A stretch of DNA of 64,000 nucleotides from Protonemura montana. Its lineage: Eukaryota; Arthropoda; Insecta; Plecoptera; Nemouridae. The position numbers and the translations under genes were made by a program. Under the pieces are notes generated by a model. The model was not told where the DNA came from. It ran no database searches and saw only the letters and a program-made list of their open reading frames with translations. Positions 47,878 to 59,449 of this stretch are shown here, in pieces (the stretch's first letter is position 1; each line of letters starts with the position of its first letter). Where the stretch lies: positions 23,041,225 through 23,105,224 of the forward strand of contig OX387606.1 in the NCBI GenBank assembly GCA_947568835.1. The letters are read 5' to 3'.

Positions 47878-48378
47878 AGCCATGCTTTAAGCTGGACAAC
47901 AGCATGGACTGCATGCTTTGTATGGCAAGCCATGCCTTGAGCTGGACAACAGCATAGACTGCAAGCTTTGTATGGCAAGCCATGTCTTGAGCTGGACAAC
48001 AGCATGGACTGCAAGCTTTGTTTAGCAAGCCATGTCTTGAGCTGAACAATAGCATGGACTGCAGGCTTTGTTTGGCAAGCCATGTCTTGAGCTGGACAAC
48101 AGCATGGACTGCAAGCTTTGTATGGCAAGCCATGTCTTGAGCTGGACAACAGCAAGGACTGCAAGCTTTGTTTGGCAAGCCGTATCTTGAGCTGGACAAC
48201 AGCATGGACTGCAAGCTTTGTTTGGCAAGCCATGCTTTGAGCTGGACTACAACATGGACTGCAAGCTTTGTTTAGCAAGCCATGAATTGAGCTGGACAAC
48301 AGCATGGACTGCAGGCTTTGTTTAGCAAGCCATGCTTTGAGCTGGAATACAACATGAACTGCAAGCTTTGAAAAGTTA
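47878..48378 (+). repeat. 50-bp minisatellite, about 10 copies
   Basis: Unit GCATGGACTGCAAGCTTTGT, then TTGGCAAGCCATGTC, then TTGAGCTGGACAACA. Copies vary by TATGG/TTTGG/TTTAG. The minus strand stays open in all three frames (up to 249 codons, SSSRHGLPNKACSPCC-type repeats), which I take as an artefact of a stop-free unit. Confidence 0.95.
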
Positions 48379-48379
48379 G

Positions 48380-50900
48380 TCAAACCATTCCTAGGGTGTG
48401 TCCTCTGGCTCGACCAAGTTGCCGACAGCGACAATCGGCGACATGTCGACTCGACGATATGTGGAGTGCGTCGACAGCGACGGCCCCGGCGATTGAGATG
48501 TGTGCGCAGAGATATCGGGATCAACAGGTGGGCGGGTTGAGGGCGGTCTGACGTGTATGCGGACTAGCGTGACTGCAGCCCGTCAGGCAGCTACAGTGTA
48601 GGTAACTTGCATTATCGTACCCCGATCTTGCTCATTGTCCACGGAGAGATCTTCGCGGTCCTGGCGCGCTGGGTTCCGGCCGGCCAGCAGCAGAGACCAT
48701 CAACGTTTACACGTCGTTGACTCCACCAGCAAAGGAAATCTTACAAAAAAAATTGGGAATCTAATTTTTTTTTTTTTTTTAATCATATGTTTGAGAGTCA
48801 GATTTAATTGGGAACGTTGTTTTTAAAAGCCGAGTGCCTGCCTTTTGGTAATGGCCTTTTGGTAGCTAACTAAAAGTACTCGATGTTTAACATGCAATGA
48901 CTAAATAGGGGGCCTGCAATTAAGCAGTGGCGTGTTTAACAGTGGCGATTTCGTGTTCAGCACAACTTTACTGTTGTCATATTAATTATAGGGCGTGTGT
49001 GTTATTTATTGCTCCGCCTTTTGTAAATTGCGATTAGTTTGGCCAGCCTCGTGTAATTAGCTTAATTTAGTTATTAAATAGGTTTTGTCTGTTGCATATT
49101 TAAGAACTGTTTATTGTGTTAGAATAAGAAGTTTCATCTCATCTTTATAATTATGAATATATTGAGATAGCTCCAAGAATATCAACGCTCTATGTATGCA
49201 TTGTTTATATTGGTTGTTTGCTAATGATTATTATGTTTAGTTACATGCCAACGCACAGTACGTAAATTACATCGAAATCGAGCACGCACAATCACCGGGG
49301 GCATAATTTCGCTGGTTCCGGTTCACAGTTTTACCTGCTACCCCATGCGGCCTTTCGTGCAATTTTACTGATTTAATAGACTTTGTGATTTTAATTATAA
49401 ATATAATCGCTCGTTCTTTTAACGACTCCAAAGAAGAAAACATAAATTGCTGGATGTATAGCGATGTTTGATTGCGATACGTTATGCACCCTATATCCAT
49501 GACCGGGTCCAGGTCCCGCCAAGAGAGATCACTCCAATCTGATTTCAAGGGAAGTTTCAATTCAGCTCCATCATTTGACGGCGACTCTGAGATCAGATCG
49601 AACGCTCTCAGCTTGGCATCTGTGAAGCTGCCATTTATCTCGAAGACCGAATTGTTTTCCCAGCCTCGCTGTCGTCCCGTCTGGTCGACAGCGAGCAGGG
49701 CGTGATGCTGGGTTCCCACATACAGGTAGACCGACGTAGACAAAGACAGAGCCATCGGTAGGCGTGGCAGTGCGAGAGAGAACGCAGCGTTCGGTAGCCG
49801 AAGACATCGCCACCGTTTCATCGCCAGCCCACAAACACCGTGAACAAACAACTGACCAACGCTCATGTGCACTAAAAGTCAATACCGGTGCAGTCGATTT
49901 CGAAGAGTTCGAACCCGTTTTTTTAAATATTCTGTAATTAATGTCTGATATTAACTCGGCGCATCGGATTATGTGCAGCTATCAGGTTTGAAATCGAATC
50001 AGTTAATGTGAATTCCAGGTTCGGTCGACGCCGAGACAGTAACAGAGGTGTCTATAAAACTGTAGGGTGACATTATAGGTGGACGCTGTCGTCTGCTGGT
50101 GATAACATAAGATACATAGTAACTCAGTTGTTGAGTTGTTATTGAGCATAGGCGAACCAGTTGGGACAATGCTTACGGTCGCTAGCACTTCTTTGGAACC
50201 TTCTGAGCAAATATTTTATGGTAAGCACTGTCTTAGGACCATTCTAGATTAAAAAAAATCACTGTCATGTAAGCTACGCAGCTTTTCGATGAGAAAATTA
50301 AAAATTCACAAAGTAAAATTTCGCCATGTGAACATTTTCTTATAATGCAAACCTGCTAGCTGAACACTGTTCGGTAGCGTTCTTCTGTAACCTCCGAGAC
50401 AAACTAATTAACTCAATATCCTCATCTTCAGATCTTCCACCTAGCTAACGTCTCAGACATGGAAGATTTTTTAATTCTTATAGAAGCCAATAAAACAAAA
50501 CCGACCAGAACGATGAAAAGCATAAAATTTTAAGATGCCCATTACAATTTGATGGTTCACCTAATTTTCTTCGGTAGTAGATTTTTGAAAGGTGATGACG
50601 TGGTTATACCCAATGAAGATGATGGTTTCGGAGAGGAAATCTTTTGCGTGGGCCGAAGGTTTTTAAAAACTTTTCCGACCTTGAGAAAAACTCGATTTTT
50701 AAACGAAAACTTATGACCGCTGCCGGACGAGCTCAGTGAATGTGTTTGCATGCACCACCGGCCATAGCTGACGGAGAGCTCACATTTTGAACTGTATCAG
50801 TCCCCTCCAATCCACACAAACAGCATCGTTAATCAGGTATCTAAACCCCCTCTAATTACCGTATCAGCCCTAAGTAACCTGAATCCGTTATTAATATTCG
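48380..50900. other. intronic sequence with one unexplained open frame
   Basis: AT-rich apart from 49480-49880. There a minus-strand frame of 201 codons (49872-49267) is open outside any repeat. Its middle reads SVFEINGSFTDAKLRAFDLI and DWSDLSWRDLDPVMDIGC, which looks protein-like, but I recognise no family. In a window this size one such frame is expected by chance about half the time. No clear splice sites bracket it. Confidence 0.35.
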
Positions 50901-50904
50901 GTTG

Positions 50905-51868
50905 CTTATATGAAAACATATTGGCTGCATTAGCCTCCTTATGTACTTGTGACTCTATTAAGTTATATATCTATTAACACTACAATTGTTAAGTGTATGT
51001 GGCTCTATGGTTAGCGTGCTTATCGGGAAGCAGGAGGCATGCGTTCAATCCCCGACGGAGCACCTTTTTGGCTGCGTCAAGCTCGAGTCGCTCTGGTATC
51101 AAATCATTGAACTAAGATGTTGTCCAGAGTGAACGACAAATTCTGCCGACAGGTGGCGCTGATTGCAACAAAAATGTCAAACTGAAGCACTACTACCCGG
51201 TCCAATATTCCTATGTGATGTCATGAAGGCCCGGCGGCGTTCCTCTCCATTTGGTCGAGGCCTGTGTGGTGAAGTGCAGTGATGTGCTTTGCTGTTGACG
51301 GCGGCGGCAAGATTTGCAGCTCGTGGGTCGTGCGGATAAAGGTCTAGACTCAAATGAGTCGACCGATGCGACCAGTTCGAATCCCGTCGCGACTTCCCCA
51401 CATTATTTGGACGCATGGTTGTGTTGAAGCGCAGTTTGTTCATCAATGGCGAAAAATCCAGGATGAGTGAACTGAACTACTTCGAAAATATTTGTTATGT
51501 TCCACGGTGATGGGCATTACTGAAGTTGATGATATACATCGTTGCCATCGAAATATTATTTGATTGAAAATCATTGATGCAGTGTCGAGATTTTTTCGCC
51601 GCCGTAGTCACAGTTCGACAGTTTATGAATCCCAAAAAACCGGATAAGTTTAGAGCTGGTCGAGTGGTAATGCAGGTAGAGTGGATGATTCTGTGCAGAA
51701 GATATTGCGTTCGATCCTCGTCACCGACGACTTTTTATTTATAAATTGCACCATTTGTTCTCCAGAGTTAGATAAAATATTTTTTCCAGGATGGGTTAGT
51801 TCCACGCTGGCTACCAGGTGGCGCTGTCGTAAACGTAGCGATGAACGGTCAAATTATTTCTGATTCCA
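50905..51868 (+). mobile_element. composite repeat with three tRNA-like modules, copy 1
   Basis: Module 1 (about 50998-51066): GGCTCTATGGTTAGCGTGC to GCGTTCAATCCCCGAC. Module 2 (about 51318-51395): GTCGTGCGGATAAAGG to CAGTTCGAATCCCGTC. Module 3 (about 51654-51724): GAGCTGGTCGAGTGGTAATG to GCGTTCGATCCTCGTC. Each has box A- and box B-like words at tRNA spacing. Between them are non-tRNA segments, two with AGGTGGCGCT words. The whole block aligns in order with 52590-53555. Confidence 0.75.
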
Positions 51869-51869
51869 G

Positions 51870-52228
51870 ATTTACAGACAGATAATGACGACATGAACAA
51901 TGCGCTCAAGGTAAGTTCCTCGAGAAACGACTGCATGATTCATCAGCTCCGGCTCATACACTTCGTACATAACGTATGCATGCATCCCAATAAAAAACGC
52001 ATCCCAATTTCTGGCAGATGCAACGGGGACTTTCACAACTACCCGCCAAGACTGCATAGAGTCAGAAAGGTTCGCATCGACAATGGACGTAACCTCCAGG
52101 AAGAGCGAGAGAAGCTTTCACCCACTCCTAGAAAAAGGGGCATCTATCGCTTGCCAAAATCCGACATGGAAGAGCAAGACGACGAAGCTCGACTGGTGCT
52201 GAACGAGCCAGTGCCGTATTACGATTAA
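51870..52228 (+). CDS. candidate small two-exon gene, product unknown
   Basis: A possible exon (51870-51910) ends CTCAAG before GTAAGT, a near-perfect donor. A second (52018-52228) starts after TTTCTGGCAG. Spliced, the ATG at 51900 gives MRSRCNGDFHNYPPRLHRVR, KVRIDNGRNLQEEREKLSPT, PRKRGIYRLPKSDMEEQDDE and ARLVLNEPVPYYD, then a stop: about 71 residues. The product is charged and basic in the middle with an acidic, soluble-looking C-terminus. Codon choice and composition look coding, unlike the AT-rich flanks. No family is recognised. The region sits between two copies of a composite repeat, so it could be an exon of a longer gene, a captured exon or chance. The unspliced frame from 51893 is also open (111 codons). 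Confidence 0.35.
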
Positions 52229-52429
52229 TCGTCCTCAGGTGTTATACCAAGTATCACTGAACCAGCACTAGAGTGTGCACCGTGATCGTTAGCACAACCT
52301 GTTGGGTATCAAACGAACTTTATCAATTAGTATTGGATCACTAACAGGATACTACTCGCTCGACTATCGCAGGCTGGCATTGTCACGTACCAATTTATAG
52401 GCTCAAAAAAAAACAGTTTGGTGGAGATC

Positions 52430-52505
52430 TCCCTCACTGGCCGGGCGGATGAATTATCGCTTTCAGGTCTGAGGATCTGGGTTCGCATCCCGTTGGAGCG
52501 GCACT
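52430..52505 (+). repeat. isolated tRNA-like module
   Basis: CACTGGCCGGGCGGATGAAT, then CAGGTCTGAGGATC and TGGGTTCGCATCCCGTTGG. It has Leu/Ser-type box A wording and a strong box B, directly upstream of copy 2 of the composite repeat. Confidence 0.5.
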
Positions 52506-52589
52506 TTTCGGTTTTGGAAAAAAAGACTCGCTGTCATCCGATTTGTGACCATGCTGCTAACACATTTTTTAAATGTAGTATTTATTTAC

Positions 52590-53555
52590 CTGAATATCTT
52601 CCTTGGTCGCTAAGCAGAAAACAGATCGGTTGCATTAACCTCCTTACGTACTTATGCCTCTATTAACATCTTGTTGGTATGTTCACTGTGGCTCTGTGGT
52701 TAGCGTGCTTGCTTAGAGAGCAGAAGGCATGCGTTCGATCCCCGACTGGGTAGCTTTTTGGTTGCGTCAAGCTCGAATCGCTCTGGTGTCAAATCATCGA
52801 ACTAAGATGCTGCCAAGAGTGAATGACAGATTCTGCCGACAGGTGGCGCTGATTGCAACAAAAATGTCAAACTGAAGGACTACAACCCGATCCAATATTC
52901 CTATGTGATGTCATGAAGGCCCGGCGGCATTTCTTTCCATGCGGTCGAGGTCTGTGTGGTGAAGTGCAGTGATGTGCTTTGCTGCCGACGTCAGCGGCAA
53001 GATTCGTATCACCGGTCAAAGGCTGGGACTCAAATGAGTTGGCCAATGCGACCAGTTCGAATCCCGTCCATTGTTTGGATGCATGGTTGTGTTGGATGGC
53101 AGTTGGTTCATCCATGGCGAAATATCCAGGATGAGTAAACTGAACATGACTTGGAAAATATTTGTTAGGTATTACGATGATGGGCCAAATTGCAGCTGAT
53201 GAAATATATTAATGTCGGCGAAATATTTTTTAATTGAAAATCATCGATGCAGTGGTCGAGACTTCTTCGGATTCTTCGCCGCTGTTGTCACAGTTCAACA
53301 GTTTATTAATCCCAAAAAACCCCACCATATCAGAGTGTCTCGAATGGTCGAGCGGTTACAATGACGGACACGTGTGTAGAAAGTCTTGGGATCGATCCTC
53401 ACCACAGTAGACTTTTTTTTTATAACCATTCATTTTTCTGACCATTTTTCCTTTTCATTGAATTTTTTTCAAATAATTTTTCAGGCTTGATTAGTTACAA
53501 CCTGGCTACGAGGTGGTGTCACCGTCGACGTCGTGACGGTATTCAAATTAGAAGT
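52590..53555 (+). mobile_element. composite repeat with three tRNA-like modules, copy 2
   Basis: Same order as 50905-51868 at an offset of about 1,690 bases: module 1 at 52688-52752 (GGCTCTGTGGTTAGCGTGC, GCGTTCGATCCCCGAC), module 2 at 53005-53070 (CAGTTCGAATCCCGTCC), module 3 at 53340-53403 (GAATGGTCGAGCGGTTAC, GGATCGATCCTCACC). Differences and small gaps throughout suggest moderate age. Confidence 0.75.
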
Positions 53556-54149
53556 ACTTTTTAATTACCAATTGTTTTACAGCTGGTGATACACTCGCGA
53601 TGATCTGTGAGAAAAGTACACATACATACACAAATTTTATTTCTAAACATGTATTAAAAAACCAGCATAACCAACATTCCCCAGCGTACAACAATTACCA
53701 TCACCACCATCACCACATTCACTCAAGGTTTAAGAAGAGACAAGAATTCGCCCATTGGGCTGAGACCCGGCCATCCACACCAACAGAGCTGTGGACAGCA
53801 CTCAGCCTCCCAAAAATGGTTGCCACGATCTAACGCGAAGATGCAAACCCTTCAGGGTTCAACCAGCAAGGAGGGCCGATCAAACCCCGGATATTCAACA
53901 TGGACACCGAGGGTCTGGTCCTTAACTAAGTATCGCCGAATGGGAAGTCGTGATAAAGGAATTGCGTTACCCCAGAGAACTCTGTTGGGACATCGAGTAG
54001 TGATTGAGCAATTAATAAAAGGTCGATAAATCAGTGATCGGTCGGTAACTACAGTGTACCTACTTGCTTTATGATCCAAGCGGCCGAATCGAAAACAACC
54101 GCGCGTTTCAACCCGTTTTGCCGTCCATACTAGACCCTGTTGAATCGGT

Positions 54150-54640
54150 TACTTTTGACGGCAAGTGGAAATTCATTTGCTTACATACAATTCAGAATGC
54201 AATACGGAATCATTCTGTGGGAACGATCTAAGAGTGCTGCCCAACAATTCACTCTAGAAATAAAAGCACTTCGATCCATGGCGAAGGCAAGCTACGACCC
54301 GACAACTGTCACGTGTAGAAAATGTTCCTGTAAGACGCTATTTGAAAATTCGGACTTTTTACGTTGCTAAAGTTGCTTTTTATTCGCCATAGACAACAAT
54401 AATATTGACGAGGCATCGGAAATACGCACTCACACAATACAAGAAACAAGTACAGCGACATAAGAAGGAACTCAAAAGCAATTATAAAAACAAAACATTA
54501 GCTCAGATATAAAACTGCATTACGCCCTACAAAGAATATCAAGGAATATAAAACTGGCAATTATCAAGCAAAATACCTGTTGACCAATGTTTTTATTAAG
54601 TCACAGAGCTGTGAGTTGACTCATAGCCTAGGTTCTAAAA
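54150..54640 (+). mobile_element. LINE reverse-transcriptase C-terminal fragment
   Basis: In frame, 54163-54368 reads FAYIQFRMQYGIILWERSKS, AAQQFTLEIKALRSMAKASY and CRKCSCKTLFENSDFL. YGIILW followed by a QK-A-R-I block and a C-LF-L block is the standard C-terminal region of jockey/CR1-like ORF2. Weaker continuation in shifted frames reaches about 54640. It is truncated and dead. It differs from the 46-kb fragment, so it is a second lineage. Confidence 0.75.
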
Positions 54641-54704
54641 TAAAATATAGTCAAATAATAATATAATCTACTATAATCTATCTACTATAATGGATATATC
54701 TAAT

Positions 54705-55420
54705 CCAGGTTATTTGAGATCAGCTGGCTGGATCCTATGCTCTATTCAGGTTATTTGAGATCAGCTGGCTGGATCCTATGCTCTATTCAGGTTATTTGAG
54801 ATCAGCTGACTGGATCCTATCTTCTATCCAGGTTATTTGAGATCAGCTGACTGGATCCTATGCTCTATGCAGGTTATTTGAGATCAGCTGGCTGGATCCT
54901 TTGCTCTATCCAGGTTATTTGAGATCAGCTGGCTGGATCCTATGCTCTATCCAGGTTATTTGATATCAGCTGGCTGGATCCTATGCTCTATCCAGGTTAT
55001 TTGAGATCAGCTGGCTGGGTCCTGTGCTCTATCCAGGTTATTTGAGATTAGCTGGCTGGATCCTATGCTCTATCCAGGTTATTTGAGATCAGCTGGCTGG
55101 GTCCTGTGCTCTATCCAGGTTATTTGAGATCAGCTGGCTGGATCCTATGCACTATCCCGGTTATTTGAGATCAGCTGGCTGGGTCCTATGCTCTATCCAG
55201 GTTATTTGAGATCAGCTGGCTGGGTCCTGTGCTCTATCCAGGTTATTTGAGATCAGCTGGCTGGATCCTATGCTCTATCCAGGTTATTTGAGATCAGCTG
55301 GCTGGGTCCTGTGCTCTATCCAGGTTATTTGAGATCAGCTGGCTGGATCCTATGCACTATCCCGGTTATTTGAGATCAGCTGGCTGGGTCCTATGCTCTA
55401 TCCAGGTTATTTGAGATCAA
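54705..55420 (+). repeat. 41-bp minisatellite with an E-box in each unit, about 17 copies
   Basis: Unit TATCCAGGTTATTTGAGATC then AGCTGGCTGGATCCTATGCTC. Each carries ATCAGCTGG, a CAGCTG E-box. A GATCCTATG/GGTCCTGTG variant alternates with its neighbour from about 55010 onward, so copying has gone by longer blocks. Confidence 0.95.
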
Positions 55421-55424
55421 TGGC

Positions 55425-56585
55425 TCTACCGCGGTAGCATAGCAATTCCCAGGTATCGTCAAGGTGGGTGCCCCTAGCTCGCAAGACAACACACTCTTGA
55501 GTCGAGCGGGCAGATTAAGTTGTAACTAAAAACGGAAATCGTAAAAAACGAGCAAGACACTATCTTGTCGCCAATGTCGTCCGCCGGTCGGTAGGGCGCT
55601 ATCTCGATCGGCTTGTCACAAATCATTCGACAGCACTCGGCGAAGACAGGATTCGGCACGGACGTTTTCCCAGGATATAGTCGTGACCAGTGGCGACTAC
55701 ACGTTGCGCTGGCCAACGCGAGGCGCTGTCTTCCTGCCAACGCACGGCGCGAATTACTCGCGTTTTACCATCGAAGCACACGGACGAGTTGCGCGAAGAA
55801 GATTCCCAGGAAATTTTCCCTTCCACACGTGTTTAACTCGCAGTATGAAATACTCTAGTATGCTAAGTGCGTGTAATAATAATCATATATTCAAGTTTGC
55901 CGTGCTTCATTCAGATTCTATCAATTTTTCAAAAATGATATATTGCCCAATTAAAAAATTAGCTAATTGCAGAGTGTCGAGTTGAAAACCTGACTGATTG
56001 ATGCATTTCTTGGTAAATTTATGAAAATATTAATAGCGCTCCGGTGTCCGAGCTCAAATATAGTAACTCCAATATAGCGTTTGGTCTGTTACGACAATGC
56101 ACACAAACAATTTGGTCGAATTCAAATCGATCGGTTACGCCACTGACGTTGTTGCACAAGGCTAAAACATTTACCCGTTGATCGCATTCAACGACTCCTC
56201 GACTCTCAGGCGATAATCTTCGTTTCTTAAGACCCAAATGTCTCAATTTATTGAAAGAGCTTCGAGATATCGTCTCTCCCCTGGCTGTCTTTGCCAGAAA
56301 GCAAGACAATAAAATACGTGAGAGTCAACATCGAGACCGCATTGATAGCTGGATACCGTGTCAGACACGGCGCCCAAAATACTGCCGGCTCACCTTACCT
56401 GGCCATGTGGATGTCACCATGCAGCTATCGTCCATCTACACCTCGATGCAATGACGGCTTCATTTCCAGCTCTCTTCGCTTGGGACCGGGCAGGTGAACG
56501 GGCAAACACACGGTTGGGACAAGGGACTGAGCTGCTGGCACTCCAGATGGAGGATGTGTGACCATTTTACATATGGCTAGCTATC
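55425..56585. other. intronic sequence, no gene recognised
   Basis: CpG-rich at 55560-55810, mixed elsewhere. Overlapping open frames of up to 100 codons on both strands show no family signature. Confidence 0.5.
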
Positions 56586-56587
56586 AC

Positions 56588-56860
56588 AACTGAAGTTCAG
56601 ATACACTTTGCTGGGTAAGGTTATAGATGGGTTACCAAAAAAACATGACCAGTACTTTTCAGGAGAGAAGTCGGAGGGATTGAATTGGCCGAATTGACTG
56701 AATTGAACTCATCTTGCTTATCAACCTCCTGATAGCATTGATTTGTTGAGTAATCCTGTTGTTCGCGTTGTACCGGTTGTACTCCACGCCTGCCATTATC
56801 ATCAGCCACTCGACAACATCACCAGTGCATCTTGGCTCGTTGTCAACACAGCCAAACGCA
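56588..56860 (+). mobile_element. 5S rRNA-headed SINE, old copy with one head
   Basis: GAAGTTCAGATACACTTTGC and GTTATAGATGGGTTACC are decayed box A and box C words. CATGACCAGTACTTTTCAGG is the linker, CTTGCTTATCAACCTCCTGA and GTTGTTCGCGTTGTACCG the body, and the tail is a remnant. It is the most diverged copy here. Confidence 0.7.
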
Positions 56861-56869
56861 AACATCTGA

Positions 56870-59282
56870 ACGCGCTCTTTAAGGTAATTGCATAGGACTA
56901 GCAAGCAAGTTAGTAAAGTGCAGGTATACACTTACTAAATACCAAATGTTCTCACAGCCCAACCAGTGTGAAACAGTGGAACATCAAATATTATGCCTCA
57001 AACAACTGTTATTAAACGCATTTAAACACTTAATGGCATTTAATTAGTATCTCTTTAATCAAGTATTTGCCTTCTAATTAGTGGCGGATAAGATAATCCC
57101 ATTATGGAAGCAGTTAGCAGTTACCTCTGGCGGAGAACACGAGTGGGATTCGGGTTGAAGAGCACAAAACTGTTCACTCTTTACAACCGGAAAATACAGA
57201 AAAATGTAATTAATATCTAATCGTTATTATAAATTAAAACTTTACAGCGCTAATAAACTCGGAAAAAGGCATAATTTTAGGATAAAAATAACAATAATCT
57301 TTCAATTATCGGATAGCCCTATGCGTGCGCAATGGTTGCGTCGGATGTGTGCGAGTCTGCGCACCGCATGGGTTGCGTGTGAGAAAGCGCGTGTTTTACG
57401 CACGGAAGACGAACTATGAGCCATCTCGAAGCACTATGTGTGTACCTGTCATCGTAATTACAGGTCTCTCCAGCCATTTAGACAACCATAACACGGGCTG
57501 GCCAGTCCACGGATCACAATCAGATAATAAGAAGCTACCAGAGCCAGGGGAATTTCAAACTTTCTAAACGCAAAGTTCTAGCCGAAGAAGAATCCGTTTA
57601 CATGAAAAATGAATAATTTAAATAATGTACGCTATATACATATATTTTTATATTTTAATACCACGAGCACATATCGTGTGATCGTGCCCACAAACCCATG
57701 CGTTTTCGGGCAATAACTTAAACAAATTTGCTATCTTTTTCAACGCAACGGGCACGGTTACGCCTCGTAAAATTGTAGACAATGACTTTTTGGCTGCCCA
57801 TTATTACCCAAGCTAGGAGCTAATTTGCCTTCGAGATTGGTTTCGAGGTAACTTGATAGCTGCTGTCCACTCAACTCGTTTAGGCTTTACCTACCCAGTA
57901 GATATCTTAGTTAATTTCCTATAGTTTATGGTATCTAGTTATATCCTAGTTGTCTAGTCAACTAAGATAGGGTAGCTATTGATAGGCAGCTTGCTTCTGA
58001 ACTTTCATGATTCGTAAAGTAATTATCATTTGAATAATTCTGCCGTTTGAAATTATAATACACCCTGAAACGATGATTTATCTGTATTATGGTTTAGCTT
58101 TATTGGAAGCATATCAGCTATTCGATCAGTTTAAGGTATTTTATCCTACGAAATATTTAACAAAATGCATTTTTACTTTACCGTATAACGTAGTTTAGAA
58201 TAGGGTAGTTAACTAGGGTAGATAACTAGTTCTTATCTACTACTTATCGTAGTTGCTATCCTAGTTTCCTTTCTAATTGATTTTCTATAGTTGCCATACC
58301 CACTAATGATTTAATCTAGCTAACGTACCTAATTGTTGACCTAATAAAACTACCCACAGTTATCTAATATCGGCAGTAATATTATTACCCATATTAGAAA
58401 AATACATATTTAAAAAAAAAGTGTAATTAAGAGTTACCATACGTGCTTGGTGCAGTGAACAATGAACGTTCAGTGCGTATAAGACCCTCACTAAATTACA
58501 GTCCATGGACACCGGAATCGGGGCAAGACACAGAAATATCCAACCCACATTGAGTGGTCTCTGTCGAGCTGAAGGCCGACAAGGCTCGGCGCCTCCACCT
58601 TCTGATGTATGCTTGCCAGACGTGATTCCACGGGACGCTTAATGAAGGCAGCTTCTTCATCATAAATTAAGTTGGAATCTGCTGTGAGAGCTTACTCTTT
58701 CCCAGAGTAGAGCTGATGCCGTCTCTGGTCCCAGCCTCACGATCACACCGCGCCGGCAGGTAGTGCTTAGCTATCGCATTCAAATTACATGCTAGTTGTA
58801 AAAATCTTCTTGTTGAACAAAATTCAAGTTTAACTGTGTGAAACAGGAACTTATCAGAGTGAAAAATGGTTTATTATTTCTCTAGCGTTATCCGACACGG
58901 GACTAAATGTTTAAGCACGAATTTATTCACCATCTCGCCTAGCAAGACGATAAGAACACGCAGTTGCATCGAAAGCAGTCTTGCAAATTGCGTTGAAATC
59001 TCTGATCGGTAAAACCTACTTGACCAAACACCGTTTAAGTAGAGAAATTAATTGATAACACCTCGGTTTCGAGATAACAAAATATGCTCAGACCAAAAGC
59101 AGGTCTGAGCGTTACGTTCCGACAAATACCCTACCAGAAGCAGCGATTGGCGCTGGTTTCGAGAGGAACCGACTAATTCCAAGGACCATTGATCCATGAT
59201 CCAGAGCAGGCGACGATCATAGATAAATAGATCATAGATTCGCCGCCACCCGATTTGCATGCCGGAATACCCAATACGAGGT
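56870..59282. other. AT-rich intronic sequence, no gene recognised
   Basis: 57840-58340 is full of CTAGTT, TAGGGTAG and TATCTAG words on both strands, a loose internal similarity without a fixed period. No exon or family was recognised. Confidence 0.5.
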
Positions 59283-59448
59283 TGCTGCACCTGAGGTTTC
59301 TGGACATGAGGTTGCTGGACATGAGATTGCTGGACATGAGGTTGCTGGACATGAGGTTGCTGGACATGAGGTTGCTGGACATGAGGTTGCTGGACATGAG
59401 GTTGCTGGACATGAGGTTGCTGGACATGAGGTTGCTGGACATGAGGTT
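59283..59448 (+). repeat. 15-bp minisatellite, about 11 copies
   Basis: Unit GAGGTTGCTGGACAT, almost invariant in the middle. Being a multiple of three and stop-free it reads open on both strands (LLDMR on plus; SCPAT and MSSNL on minus). Not a gene on present evidence. Confidence 0.95.
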
Positions 59449-59449
59449 A

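Noticed and set aside
47775-48524. 249-codon minus-strand open frame rich in S, C and Q
   Set aside because: It is a stop-free 50-bp minisatellite read through three frames; overlapping frames on the same strand are equally open.
53694-53720. CACCAC-rich stretch read as a histidine-rich peptide
   Set aside because: Short simple repeat in a 77-codon frame with no other sign of coding.
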